NCBI RefSeq assembly: GCF_018446385.1
Contig: NC_056000.1
Location: 52,236,722 to 52,300,721 of the forward strand
Direction of reading: 5' to 3'
DNA: 64,000 bases
From: Zingiber officinale
Taxonomy: Eukaryota; Streptophyta; Magnoliopsida; Zingiberales; Zingiberaceae
Made by a program: the position numbers and the translations under genes. Below the pieces are notes generated by a model, which saw only the letters and a program-made list of their open reading frames with translations, made no database searches and was not told the origin of the DNA. Positions within the stretch are counted from its first letter, which is position 1. Each line of letters opens with the position of its first letter. This document shows, piece by piece, positions 34,380 to 45,880 of the stretch.

Positions 34380-35540
34380 AGCTATAATCCAGTCTGGGTC
34401 AAGTAAGGATTCTTCTATAGTTTTGGGTTTAATTTTAGATATTAACGATATTTGACTTAGATTTCTAAAAGATGATCTAGTCTGAACTCTTAGATTTAGG
34501 TCACCTATAATTTGTTCAATTTGGTGGTCTGATTTGACTCTTATTATTCTAGGTTTTGATTATTCTTGTGGTTGATTTTGTTCATCTTCAAATTCATCTA
34601 TTGGATTTTCACTTGCTCTCCTAGATCAGTGCTAGCTCTAGTGAAATCAATTGGTTGATATTGAGGGTGAGTTGGGTTAGGTTCTTTAGAGTTAGTAATT
34701 TAGTCGAATTTTACATTAGCTGTTTCCTCAATTCTTAGAGTGTTTTTATTGTAAACTCTATATCCTCTACTGTTTAGGGAGTACCCTACAAAGATTCCAT
34801 TTTCTACTTTTGAGATAAATTTTCTCAAATTTTCTCTAGTATTTAATATATAAACAGGACACCCAAATACTTTAAAGTATTTTATAGTAGGTAATTTATT
34901 ATGATAAATTTTAAATGGGGGTTTATTGTGTTTTTTTATTTATTGTTGTTTTGTTTTGTACATAGTAGGTTGTACTAACAGTTGCTGCCTAAAAATATTT
35001 TGATAATTGGTATTCATTAAGCATTGTTTGAGTGGCTTCTTGGAGAGTTTTATTTTTTATTTCTACTATTTCATTTTGTTGGGGGGTATTTGGACATGTG
35101 AATTCTTGATGGTACCCATTTTCTAAGCAAAATTTAGTGAACCTATGATTTTTAAATTCCCCACCATTATCACTCCTTATTCTTTTGATTCTTGAGTCTT
35201 TTTCATTTTCAGTTTGTTTACAAAAGTTACTAAATATTTCATCTTTATGTTTTAAGAATTTTACCCAAGTAAATCTTGAGTAATCATCAATTATAACTAG
35301 ACAATATAAATTTTCATTTATAGATTTTACTTCATGTGAGTCAAATAGATCTAGGTGTAGTAATTCAAGTATTGAATTAGTTTGAATTTGATTAGTTGAT
35401 TTGTGAGTTGATTTGGTCTATTTTCCTTGTTGACAAACATTACAAATTATTGAGTCTAAGTTAGGTAGTTTTGGTAATCCTCTAACTAAGTCATTTAGTT
35501 TAGTGAGGTTTCTAAAGTTGGTATGATACATTCTCCTATA
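34380..35540 (-). pseudogene. Copia-B integrase region, degraded
   Basis: Minus-strand translation in changing frames is consistent with the integrase core and C-terminal part expected between protease and RT. Frames are short because of many stops. The assignment rests mainly on position between clear protease and RT pieces. Confidence 0.6.
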
Positions 35541-35921
35541 TCACAGCCAGGTTTCCTCTTTTTGTGTTAAGTGACACTTAATTGAGGAGTTGACTAGGTT
35601 AATTGTGTAAATGTTGTTATTCCTAAGTTCTTTCAATTTTATTGTAGGATATTTCATATATTTAATTAAGCATTCAATGGATGTAAATCTGACCTTATAT
35701 TCTGAATCATACAATTGATTAACACTAAGCAGGTTAAATTTGAATTTTTTAATAACAAGTACTTTATTAATAATAAAATTGGATTCTAATTCAATATTGT
35801 CTATTCCAATTACCTTTCGTTTACCGTTGTTTCCAAAGGCAATTGTTCCTAGTCTTTTGAAGGTTAGCTTTGTGAATATTGTTTGATCTCCGGTCATGTG
35901 TCGAGAGCAACCACTGTCCAT
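35541..35921 (-). pseudogene. Copia-B protease and gag-pre-integrase region
   Basis: A 126-codon open piece. It starts with the aspartic protease signature DSGCSRHMTGD, continues with FNLLSVNQL (typical pre-integrase wording) and ends where the zinc-binding integrase N-terminus would follow. The DSG catalytic triad is intact in this piece. Confidence 0.8.
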
Positions 35922-36699
35922 TCCTAAAAATTTAGAGAAACAAGGTTTTAGTCAGGTGTGAATTTGATTATGATATTAATTTTTAAATTAATTTTGTTTT
36001 TTTTTATTTTAATTTTTATCCTTATTCATCTCACTCAGTCTAAGTTTTCAGACCAAGGGATCCTATGATTTTGTGAGATGAGTTAAATTGAATTTCAGGA
36101 TTTGGTTTAACTTTATGTTAGATTCAAGTTTATCTTTGGGTTCAATAAACAGATATTTTTCGGATAAACTTCTGGGTTATGGTGAGTCACCTGGACATCA
36201 TTAGAGTAATCATACCTTCGAGGTTTTCCAAATAGTCCTATCCACTAAACTTAATCACAAAACTTTAGTCTAACTAGATAGGATTAGTAGAGGGTAGCTT
36301 CAGTTAGTTCCACTAAGCTAAATGCACCAGGTCGAAGTCATATCTTCCTAGACATGCATAGACAGAGCTTCCCTAACTTACTATTATCCAAAACTTCTTC
36401 AGTGTTATTTTTCAAGTTAAACTTTTATCCCTATTTGATCTAATTCTAATTACCCAACCGGGTAAACTAATATTTGGAGGTGCCAACTGAATTGGAACCT
36501 CCCTTAAATTATTAAGTTTTTATGTTTTAGGTTTATGTCGTTTATTTTTATAGTTATAATACACTTGATGATAATTATTTGATTTTATTTGATTCTTTAG
36601 TTTTGAGTTAATGGGTTTAGTTGAATTTAGTTTTAAATAATGAATTTCAATTTTGGTTACATAGAATTTATTGAGTCATACTTGCGTGGTAAGACACGC

Positions 36700-37204
36700 T
36701 TTCGAAACCTAAGCTTTAGTCAGATTTTTGTTTTGACTTATTAGTGATATAAAAGTTTTATTTATTGAGCTGGACTTGTATCCGAGCCCGAATTTATTGT
36801 ATATACCTTTTTGGGTTTTAAGAATTAAGTCTAAATTTTTTGATCTAGTGGTGAATTTTTCTAGTAAATCTTTTAAATTAGTTACTTCAGTTTTCAATTT
36901 AAAGTTTTTTTTTCAAGTCTTTCAACTTGAGTTGAGTTAGTGTTTTCTGTTTGGGAGTTTAATTGTTTCTTAAGATCTTGGTTTTTCTTAAGGAGTGAAT
37001 TATTTTGTGTTTTAAATTTTATTAATTTTTTATTTAGGTAGGCAATTATTTTTAAAAAATTGGACGTTAAGATAGAAGATACCTCATTTGAGCCTTCGGA
37101 AACGAGTGCAGACTCGTGGCTTGATTCATCTTCGGACCGGTCGTCTTGATTTGTCTCGCTTTCTGATTCCCGTTATGTTGCCATTAATGCTAGGTAGTTG
37201 TGAT
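36700..37204 (-). pseudogene. Copia-B gag C-terminus and coiled coil
   Basis: From 37204 downward the minus strand reads the gag tail (NYLALMAT, then EDESSHESALVSEGSNEV), then Lys/Asn/Leu-rich coiled-coil-like sequence with frame changes. Solo LTR C separates it from the gag N-terminal part at 39765-40200. Confidence 0.65.
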
Positions 37205-37209
37205 GCTTC

Positions 37210-39764
37210 TGTTGGTTGCTACTCAGAAAATCTAGAGGTTCCACTGTACAAAAAATTTGTACAAAGGTCTGAACCTTTTCCTAGCTACCATGTGTTCTTT
37301 TAAATTAAATTTTGGATCTCCTGCGGAACTTAACACGTTTGATCCAAAACTTAATCTATTTGTACTTTAAGGTTTAGACTTGGATCTCCTGCGGAACTTA
37401 ACACGTTTGATCCAAATCACCTAAGTTATTAATTCCATTAAATATTAATTTCCATAATTGGTTCCCAGTACTGACGTGGTGAGGCACATGGCCTTCTTGG
37501 ATATGGGAGCAACCACCACCGACTAGACAAAACCTTTTATAGAAAGGTAATATTTAATTTCCTAAAATAACTTTAGGTTAACCGAAAAGAACAATCAAAT
37601 CACAAGGAAAAGAAAAAACAAAAGAACACAACATCGAAAAACATATTCGAAATTCTAGAATCATAAGCCTCTTGTATTTGGTATTATTTCCATAAATAAC
37701 TAGCATGATGCGGAAAGGAAAAATTACTAGTTATACCTTCTAAAAGACCTCTTGATCTTCTACCGTATTCCTCTTCTAACCTCGGACGTTGTGTGGACAA
37801 CGATCTTCCGAGATGAGAACCACCAAGCACCTTCTTCTTCCTTACAAGTTTCGGCCACCACAATTCTCCAAGAGAAGTAGAGGTCCGGCCGCCACCACCA
37901 AGCTCCAAGGGATGCAAGAAACAAAACCACCTTTCTCTCCTTCTTCTCCTAGCTAGAACCGGCCACCATCAAGAGCTCCAAAAGAGAGGTTGCCGCCGGC
38001 CATAAGAAGAAGAGAAGAGGAAGAAGCTAGGGCCGGCCACCAAGGAGGAAAAGAGAGGAGAAGAATAATAGAGTTGATCACCCATGAAGGCACCTCTACC
38101 CCCTCTTTTATAATCCTTGGTCTTGGCAAATAAGGAAATTTAATTAAAAACTTCCTTAATTCTTTTGCCATGGAAAAGAAAATTTTATTTAATTAAAAAC
38201 AATTTTCCTATTCTCAATTTACATGGCCGGCCACCATCAAGCTATAAACAAGGAGAGTTTTAATTAATTAAAACTTCCTAATTTGTCTCCAGAAATTTAT
38301 AAAAAATTTCTCCAATAATTTTTCCTTCATGGTGGTTAATAAAAAGGAAATTTTATAAATTAAAATTCTTCTTTTAAACATGTGGATAATTTCCAAAAGG
38401 AAAGTTATCTCTTAAAAATTAAAATCTCTTTTCAATCTACAAATAAGGAAAGATATCAAATCTTTTCTTAATCTTTAGAAGAGAATATTGAATATTTAAT
38501 TTTAAACTTCTCTTTTAAATTATTATCATGGTTAAAAAGGAAAGTTTTTCTTAAAAATAAAATCTCCTTTCAATCTACAAATAAGGAAAGATTTCAAATC
38601 TTTTCTTAATCTTTTGTAGAAAGCTTTTAAAAGGAAAGATTTAATTTTAAACTCTCTTTTAAAACTATGATATCCACATAAGAAATAATTTTAATAAAAA
38701 TCCTTTTAATATGATGTGGCCGCCACCTAAGCTTGGGCTTCAAGCTTAGCCAGCCACCTTAAGGCCAACCTTTAGCCGACCCTAAGCTTGAGCTTCAAGC
38801 TGACCCCTATTGGTTGGGTAAGAAGGTGGTATGGTGGGTATAAATCTCTATATACAAGAGGCTACGCTAGGGACCGAGAGGAGGAATTGGTTTTGGTCTC
38901 CCGATAAAATTAAGCCTCCCGTGCTCGCCTCGAACACACAACTTAATTTTATCAATAATAATTCATTCCACTAGAGAACTATTATTGAACTACCACACCA
39001 ATCCCAAATTACATTTTGGGCTCCTTCTTATCATGAGTGTGTTAGTCTCCCTGTGTTTAAGATATCGAATGTCCACTAATTAAGTGAGTTACTGACAACT
39101 CATTTAATTAATATCTTAGTCCAAGAGTAGTACCACTCAACCTTATCATCATGTCGGACTAGGTCCACCTGCAGGGTTTAACATGACAATCCTTATGAGC
39201 TCCTCTTGAGGACATTATCAACCTAGTATCTCTAGGACACAGTTTCCTTCTATAATCAACAACACACACTATAAGTGATACCATTTCCCAACTTATCGGG
39301 CTTATTGATTCATCGAACTAAATCTCACCCATTGATAAATTAAAGAAATAAATATCAAATATATGTGCTTGTTATTATATTAGGATTAAGAGCACACACT
39401 TCCATAATAACCGAGGTCTTTGTTTCTTTATAAAATCAGTATAAAAGAAACGACCTCAAATGGTCCTACTCAATACACTCTAAGTGTACTAGTGTAATTA
39501 TACAGTCAAGATAAACTGATACCTAATTACACTACGACCTTCTAATGGTTTGTTCCTTTCCATTTTGGTCGTGAGCTACTGTTTATAATTTATAAGGTAC
39601 TGATAACATGATCCTCTGTGTGTGACACCACACACCATGTTATCTACAATATAAATTAATTGAACAACTACATTTATCATAAATGTAGACATTTGACCAA
39701 TGTGATTCTTATTACTTGATAAATGTTTATACCAAAAGCTAGGCTTTTAGTATACACTCTAACA
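37210..39764 (-). repeat. Solo LTR C (2555 bp), duplication GCTTC
   Basis: Plus-strand bounds TGTTGGTTGC and ACTCTAACA, flanked by GCTTC at 37205-37209 and 39765-39769. On the minus strand it starts TGTTAGAGTGTATACTAAAAG. It holds a CT-rich minus-strand leader (about 37740-38100) and a 70-bp direct duplication at 37310-37415 (GGATCTCCTGCGGAACTTAA twice). No coding sequence. It lies within copia-B gag. Confidence 0.9.
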
Positions 39765-39769
39765 GCTTC

Positions 39770-40200
39770 CCATCTTGGTCATCCCAAGTCATATTGTCTT
39801 CCTCCTGTATTTCTGTGTTAACTAATTTATTTAAATAAAGATTCCTTTTTGTTACTTCTATGTCATTGGTTCTCTCATGTAGTTCGATAAGTTTGTCTCA
39901 CAGCTCCTTCGCACTTTCATGTGGGCCGACGTGATTTAACTCTTCCTTTGTTAATCCACACTGGATTGTGTCGAGAGCCTTGAAGTCAATCTGGACCTTC
40001 TTCTTTATTTTTGGATTCCAATTTTCCGGGTCCATTAGAATTCTTGCATTGTCAATGGGAGCCTTGTAGCCTTTAGTGATCCAAATCATTGGTCAAAGTC
40101 GGTCTTTAGGTATACATCCATTTGCTTCTTCCAGTACGAGAAGTCATTACCATTGAAGAGGGGGAGAACGTACGGTGTTGTATCCCTCATTTTGGGCCAT
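39770..40200 (-). pseudogene. Copia-B gag N-terminal part, frameshifted and internally deleted
   Basis: The minus strand reads a gag start near 40190 (PLFNGNDFSYWKKQMDVYLKT), a frame break near 40090, then WITKGYKAP and HESAKELWDKLIELHERT. After KRNLYLNKLVN the sequence jumps to wording normally near the gag C-terminus (MTWDDQDGK), so the capsid centre and zinc knuckle are deleted. Confidence 0.75.
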
Positions 40201-40424
40201 GAATCTTGCACACAAAGAAAAAAAAAAGAAAAGGAAGTCCCAAGACTAGGTCATGGATTAACAGTGTGAGAGAGAAATGAAAATATTAAGACTGAATTGA
40301 TGTTGCACCAATTCAGAGTAGTTTGCAATGAGAAAAAAATTATCCAAAGAGATAATTGTACCAATTTGGATTATATCGAAAAAGCTCAAAGACAAAAAAA
40401 ATAGAAAGAAAAAAAATCACCCCC

Positions 40425-41613
40425 TTTGCTTGATTGGTGGAGGGGGTGAATAGCGATCGTGAAAATTAATAGCGAATTAATCGAAGTACGCAGCGGAAGA
40501 AAAAATGAACCAATGATAACAAACCGAGTTTTACTTAGTTCGGAGCCTTTGACGACTCCTACTCTAAGGCCTGCACTCGTCGAGTGCTTTTGTTGGGCAA
40601 TCTACTAACAGTTCACAAAAGATTACAGGAGTTAAGTACAAGAACTAGAAATAAAAGTTACCAACAACAATAACAAAATTGAAAAGTCTTGGTCGCCGGT
40701 TGTTGGTGGAGCGTAGCAGTGTTGTGAGAGCTTTTTCGGAGCACCGAGTAGGAAGGAAACTTGTTGCAGTTGTTTTTTTTTGAAGCTTCGGGTCGAAGTC
40801 CTTTAAATAGGTCCATTCTGGGCTCTTGGAACCCCTCCGAGCGCCTAGAACCCCTTCGGGTGTCTAGACCACATGTCTTGGCCAATCGATGCACTCCACG
40901 TCAGCTTGTGGATGAAGTTTCGGGTTCGGACACCTGAACTGCTTAAAAGCCCTTGGCACCCACTGGGGGTGCCTGCTCCGGGCACCCAGACCCTTTTCTT
41001 CGGCAGTTTCCACCTACAAGAAAAGGTTAGTCCAGGCAATCAAAAAATAAATTTTATCGTACAAAAAAAAGTTAGCACGACATAGTAGATTATGAGTAGT
41101 AATTAGATCCTGTCTCCCCGAGATCTGGATCTAGTCAAGGTCTCAGCTTAGGTTTCCCAAATGGACCTAAGTTGGACCGACGCCTACAATTCTCTCAACG
41201 GGGAATGCGTCCTCACTGGAACTCTCCTCCAGTTGCTTACCTTCACTTATCATTTACTGTCACTTGACTTATCTCTGACCCACCAGGTCTTCCTGCCAGT
41301 TGTCAGGTTTGTAGACCCAACTAGACTTCGGCCGATTGTCAGGTCCCGTAGACCCAACCACACTTCCCACCAGATATCGGGCCCAGTTGACCTATCTGGA
41401 CTTCACACCAACTATCGGGCCCTGCAGACCTAGCTGGATTTACCACTAGTTATCTAGCCCCATGGACCTAGCTAGATTTTAGCCTGGTGTCAAGTCCTTC
41501 AGACCAGTCAACTCTTGCACACTTAGTAGAAAAGGTTAGACACACAACACATCTAACTTTAACCTATTTGTTATACATTAAAACCTAAATTATTAGTGCA
41601 ACCTGCACCAACC
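40425..41613 (-). repeat. 5' LTR of copia-B
   Basis: Similar to 30486-31706 over most of its length, with the GGAGGGGGTGAATAGCGATCGTG end at the low-coordinate side. The outer terminal A is changed (CACCAACC instead of CACCAACA), and the inner end differs from the other LTR over the last 15-20 bp. Confidence 0.7.
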
Positions 41614-41737
41614 CTACAAAACCATATTTTATAATTAAAAGAATTTCAAAGTTAGTTTTGAAGAATACCTCCATGCGCTTCTTCCATGTTGCGAAGTCTC
41701 CCTTAAATTTTGGCGAGTAGATGCTAGATCCGGCCAT
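41614..41737 (-). pseudogene. Copia-A gag N-terminus
   Basis: The minus strand starts MAGSSIYSPKFKGDFATWKKR at 41737 and runs to the copia-B insertion. The frame is taken up again at 30485. This is the usual start of copia gag proteins of this type. Confidence 0.75.
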
Positions 41738-41780
41738 TTCTTTTGCTTCGGATGCGCGGTTAGTCCTTCTGAAGCAAGTC

Positions 41781-41794
41781 TGGCTCTAATACCA
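41781..41794 (-). promoter_or_regulatory. Primer binding site of copia-A (initiator tRNA-Met)
   Basis: The minus strand reads TGGTATTAGAGCCA two bases inside the 5' LTR, one mismatch from the TGGTATCAGAGCC that pairs with the 3' end of initiator tRNA-Met in most plant copia elements. Confidence 0.8.
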
Positions 41795-41796
41795 CT

Positions 41797-42636
41797 TGTT
41801 GGTCCCTTGTCGACCGGCTAGAGGGGGGTGAATAGCCTGCACAATAAAAAAATTCTTTCTCGACTTTATAGTTATATTAATATAAACACTTGTACAAAAG
41901 AAAATTAATCAAAGAAAAAAGAGGCTCAAAGATTTTACTTGGTTACAACTGGGGAGGTTGTTAATCTAAGGAAGATGAAAAACTCACTAATGTCTCCTTC
42001 AGGCAGAGAAGTCTCTTACAACATTCAAAGCACTCAATTACAAAGCTAAACAGAAAGAGAATTGATTACAAGTGTTCTATTTAGCATCTTGTATCAGGGC
42101 TATATTTATAGCCCTGTTTGGGGGCGCTTGGAAGAATTTCAGGTGTCTGGACATGGATAAAATTTTATCCGTGTCGCAACGATTCGCGACACCTGGCATG
42201 TCGATAACTTTTTCGATCTAGGCGCCTGGACCAATTTCGGGCGCCTAGACTGGGTTAAACCCGCTCCTCGAAGCCGCTTGGATTGGTCCGGATATTCAGT
42301 TTTGGTTCCACTCGCTTGGGTGATTTCAGTCATCCGGAATAGGGCTCACCCAAACCTAACTTTCGGCCTTCTAAAGCAAACTTTCGCTTTGGCTTCTCAT
42401 CCCTCAGAAATGCCGCGTGCTTCCTTCTCGTCCGCCCGCGTACTCTTCCGCAGCATCTCATCCCTCAGATGCACCGAGCCCATCGACTCTCTCCTATGTC
42501 GTCCTTCTAGTTAGCTGTGTCTTTCACTCGACTTCTTGTGCTTCTAAGTTCTTGCACACTTAGACACAAGGGTTAAACACAAACAGGACCTAACCTGACT
42601 TGGTTGATCACATCAAAACTACCTTGGGTACTTATA
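41797..42636 (-). repeat. 5' LTR of copia-A
   Basis: 840 bp, plus-strand bounds TGTTGGTCCC and GTACTTATA (the last CA changed to TA). It is the partner of 21228-22061. Differences are frequent by eye (roughly one in ten), suggesting an old insertion. Confidence 0.8.
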
Positions 42637-42739
42637 GAGTGTACTTCCCCTCTAACTTCGTTGTTCACTTGGTATCAAGGCTCTTGGGTCTAGCTCTATC
42701 AGATTACAAGTCGTGTGGGAGAGGGCCGACAGACTAAAA

Positions 42740-43215
42740 TAAAGGTCAGCCGGGCCTAAAGCACTTAGCCTCATAAATCTCTATGTGCGCTCGGCCGGAT
42801 GAAAGACCTGCCAGGCATAAAGCACTTAGCCTTATAAATCTCTATGTGCCCCCGACTGGATGAAATATCAGTCAGGCCTAAAGCACTTAGCCTCATAAAT
42901 CTCTATGTGCGCTTAGCTAGATGAAATACCGGTCGGACCTAAAACACTTAGCCTCATAAATCTCTATGTGTGCCTGACCGGATGAAAGACTGGCCAGACC
43001 TAGAACACTTAGCCTTATAAATATCTATATGCGCCCGACTAGACGCAAGACCGGTCGGGCCTAAAATACTTAGCCTTATAAATCTCTCCGTATGCGCCCG
43101 GCTAGATGAAGGACCGGCCGGGCTTGATGCGCTTGACCTTATAAATCTCTCCATATGTGCCCGACTAGATGAAGGACCGGTTAGACTTGAGGTATTTAAC
43201 TTTATAAAGCTTTCC
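42740..43215. repeat. Tandem repeat inside LTR H, unit about 61 bp
   Basis: About eight copies of a unit with TATAAATCTCTATGTGCGC, CCGGATGAAAGACCGG and CGGGCCTAAAGCACTTAGCC. Confidence 0.85.
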
Positions 43216-43721
43216 ATGTACAACCGACCATTATAAAGCCGACCGTAATTAAGAAATATAGTTGCATATTTATTTCTAAATGGATCTTTAATACACACAG
43301 TTTATCATATGGTTGGTTAAGTAGATTTTTTGCATGACCAATGTATCATATGAATCTCTGACCGGATTCATGACAACATTCAATACATAACAAAGCAGCT
43401 TAATATAAAGACAAACACAAGGATGGTCAACCTTGTTAACCAGCTGAGATACATTTCGCAGACAAGCAATAGACAACATTTTAACAACTTATTAGAATTA
43501 TCGAGGAATATTCCTTTGGGGTCACCTTTGGAGGTTATCTTGTTTCCCATCAGTCGACCATTTATGACAGCATATTCCTTCAACGGCTTCATCAAAGGCT
43601 TAAGCCATAAACGACAGACGAGATACATCTGTGGGTAGATAAAAGATTCCTCGGATACTCGTTACACAACAAACTCCGACACACTATGACACCTCATGAT
43701 CACGGAGTTTATGATAGATGG

Positions 43722-43730
43722 TATATAAAG
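43722..43730 (+). promoter_or_regulatory. TATA box of LTR H
   Basis: TATATAAAG, followed by GGGGTTCATCTCCGTTAG. The Tat-like LTRs have the matching arrangement TATAAAAAGCG...CTCTCCGTTGG. Confidence 0.5.
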
Positions 43731-44010
43731 GGGTTCATCTCCGTTAGAAAGGTATGCAATTTATAACATTTGAGCCTTATTTTCACGGGAACACTTTTCT
43801 CTGTGATTCTTCATTCCTCTAGGGTCGTACTAACTTGAGCGTTAGAGGGCCTTGCCAGGGACCCCCTTCCCTAGTTTTTGATCACTAACTTTCTGTTGGA
43901 TCGTCGGCGTGTGTGCAGGATCGCAAGGAGGTCTTTTCAAAAAGGGAAAAGTCTTGCTCCAGTCAACCATCCGGTCATCATCACTAGAGTGCAATCTCTC
44001 CAGCTTTCAA

Positions 44011-45406
44011 ATAGGATAATAGAGAATTATAGTATTTTTTTTATGGATCGTGTTTTTAGTGTACTAACTTTTTGAATAGCATGTCAATTACAATTGGAGT
44101 GCACAATGATGGAAGAGTAGAGGGGTGAATAATAATAATAATAATAATAATTACATAAAATATTAATGGTTGAGAGGAGGTGAGGGAAGGAGACGGAAAA
44201 CTTTGAATCTTGTTTTGAAAAGAGTAAGGGAAGGGAAGAAAAGATAAGAATGGGTAAGTTTTAACCTTTCTTACCTATAAAAGGAGAGTTTTTCTTACAC
44301 CCTAAATTGGAGTGTAAAGAAGGGGAAAGGAAAATAAAAGATTTTTTATTCCAATTTTATCCATATTCTTAATAGTTCTAACTTTGTTATGTCATCGGAA
44401 TCTAATTCCCCCGCCTTCTTCACAGCTCGCTTACTGTTAGATCATTAGAGGAGGGGATCCAATGCATTTTATAATTGAATTAAAGGTAGAAATCATTTTT
44501 GTCATCAAAATCAAAATTTAAAAAGAGATCTATAGTTTTTTTAATTTTACTATCAAAATTTAATAAATTTTGAAAAAACAAAAATTCTAGTTATTGGGTT
44601 ATCTTTCAATTTTTTTATTTAAGATTTTGAGAATTATTATTTTCATTATTTCTCATTAAATTACTTTGTTATCCGTATTTTAATAATTATGTTATTGATA
44701 GTATAAAAGAATTATTTTTTTATTAATAAAGTAACTAATTTAAATGATAATATAAAAGAATTAATTTTGTTATTAAAAATATCTAATTTATATTTATAAC
44801 ATAAATATTAATATTATAAAAAATATCTAATTTAAAAGATAAATGTATTTTTAGAACTTTATCTATTTAATTTTCATTCCCCTTTCTTTCCTCCCAAATA
44901 AATTAACACATTAATGAACCTTCCCTCTCTTCTAAATAAAGAGAAGTTAAATATTTTACTTTTCCTCCTTTTCTTTCCTCTCAAATAAATTAACACATTA
45001 ATGAACTTTCACTCTCTCCTAAATAAAAAAAATTAAATATTTTACTTTTCCTCACCTTTCTTTCCTTCCAAATAAATTAGTAAACCTTTCCTCCCTCTTA
45101 AATAATATTTTTTTTCCTCTTCTTTCTTTCTTTTGTTAATGAATCTTTCCTTCTCCCATTCGAATACAGTGCAAAGATTTTAAGGATCTGATTTAAGTCT
45201 TTGTTGCAAATTAATTTTTTTTTATTAGATCAAAACAAGTAATTTTTGAAATAATTAAAATAATCAAGCAAGGAATACTTGCTTTCCTTTCCAAATAATG
45301 GATAAAATAACTGGGCAATTGCAAAACAATGCCTCTAAAATTGATTATTACTTTGCAAAGGCCACCGCCTTCCGTCCTCAACCGTACCAAAAGAAAAATA
45401 AGAACA
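44011..45406. other. AT-rich intergenic with an (AAT)n microsatellite and a local duplication
   Basis: No gene. (AAT)8 lies at 44128-44151. Segment 44885-45080 contains two or three diverged copies of an 85-90 bp unit (CTTTCCTCCCAAATAAATTAACACATTAATGAAC). Confidence 0.6.
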
Positions 45407-45563
45407 GATCCTCTGATCCACAAATTACAGATCAGGGGATGATTCATTATATGAAGACCCTTGATTTAGATGGATCCCATCTTTAAATAGGTGGGATCCA
45501 TCTAAATCAAAAGTCCACATTAATGGATCATCCTCTAGTCCACAATTTACGGATCAGAGGATC
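45407..45563. mobile_element. Foldback / MITE-like inverted repeat, 157 bp
   Basis: The whole segment is an imperfect inverted repeat. The left arm starts GATCCTCTGATCC, and the right arm reads the same on the other strand. The centre is TTGATTTAGATGGATCCCA and its complement around CTTTAAATAG. No coding content. Confidence 0.7.
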
Positions 45564-45880
45564 TTTACATAAGAAAAATACAACATTAGCATGACATAAT
45601 TTACATTTTTTAAATAAAATTATCTTATTTTGAATGTATACTAATTTTGCTATAATAATTATTTAAGATATAAATTTAAAAAAATGAAAAGGTCCAAAAG
45701 TGGGGGAAGATAAAGTACAATATTAGTGAGTCATACTTAAACTTGATCAGCAAAGTATAATATGAGAATCCCATATATATGCATATCCATTAGTTTATTA
45801 GGGTTTCTTATTGTCAATATGAATGAGGGCACAAAAGGGTTTTTCTCCTTGATATAAACTCCCATCTTTTATCCCATATG

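Larger units (their letters stand above)
30486..41613 (-). mobile_element. Copia-B: SIRE/Maximus-like LTR retrotransposon, duplication CTACA
   Basis: Inserted in the gag of copia-A; CTACA at 30481-30485 and 41614-41618. Minus-strand order: 5' LTR (about 40425-41613), gag N-terminus, solo LTR C, gag C-terminus, coiled coil, protease, integrase, RT, RNase H, spacer, polypurine tract (31707-31722), 3' LTR. Gag has an internal deletion and pol has many stops, so it is inactive. Confidence 0.85.
21228..42636 (-). mobile_element. Copia-A: LTR retrotransposon, pol-less, carrying nested insertions
   Basis: Two LTRs in the same orientation (21228-22061 and 41797-42636) bound an interior with a primer binding site (41781-41794) next to the high-coordinate LTR and a polypurine tract next to the other. 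The interior carries gag in three pieces separated by copia-B and MITE D, then a coiled-coil segment, but no integrase, RT or RNase H. Without insertions the element is only about 4 kb. It appears non-autonomous. Confidence 0.8.
21152..44010 (+). mobile_element. Outer gypsy-like LTR H, split by copia-A
   Basis: The left part (21152-21227) begins TGTAACAAGTAGGTCC and has the GATAGTCAAAGTCGGG wording seen at the start of the Tat-like LTRs at 47538 and 51946. The right part (42637 to about 44010) contains a tandem repeat, a TATATAAAG box (43722-43730) and GAGCGTTAGAGGGCCTTGCC. It then ends in CAGCTTTCA, in the same order as those LTRs. Net length is about 1.45 kb. No second copy is seen, so it may be a solo LTR. 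The exact right end and target duplication are not certain. Confidence 0.5.
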
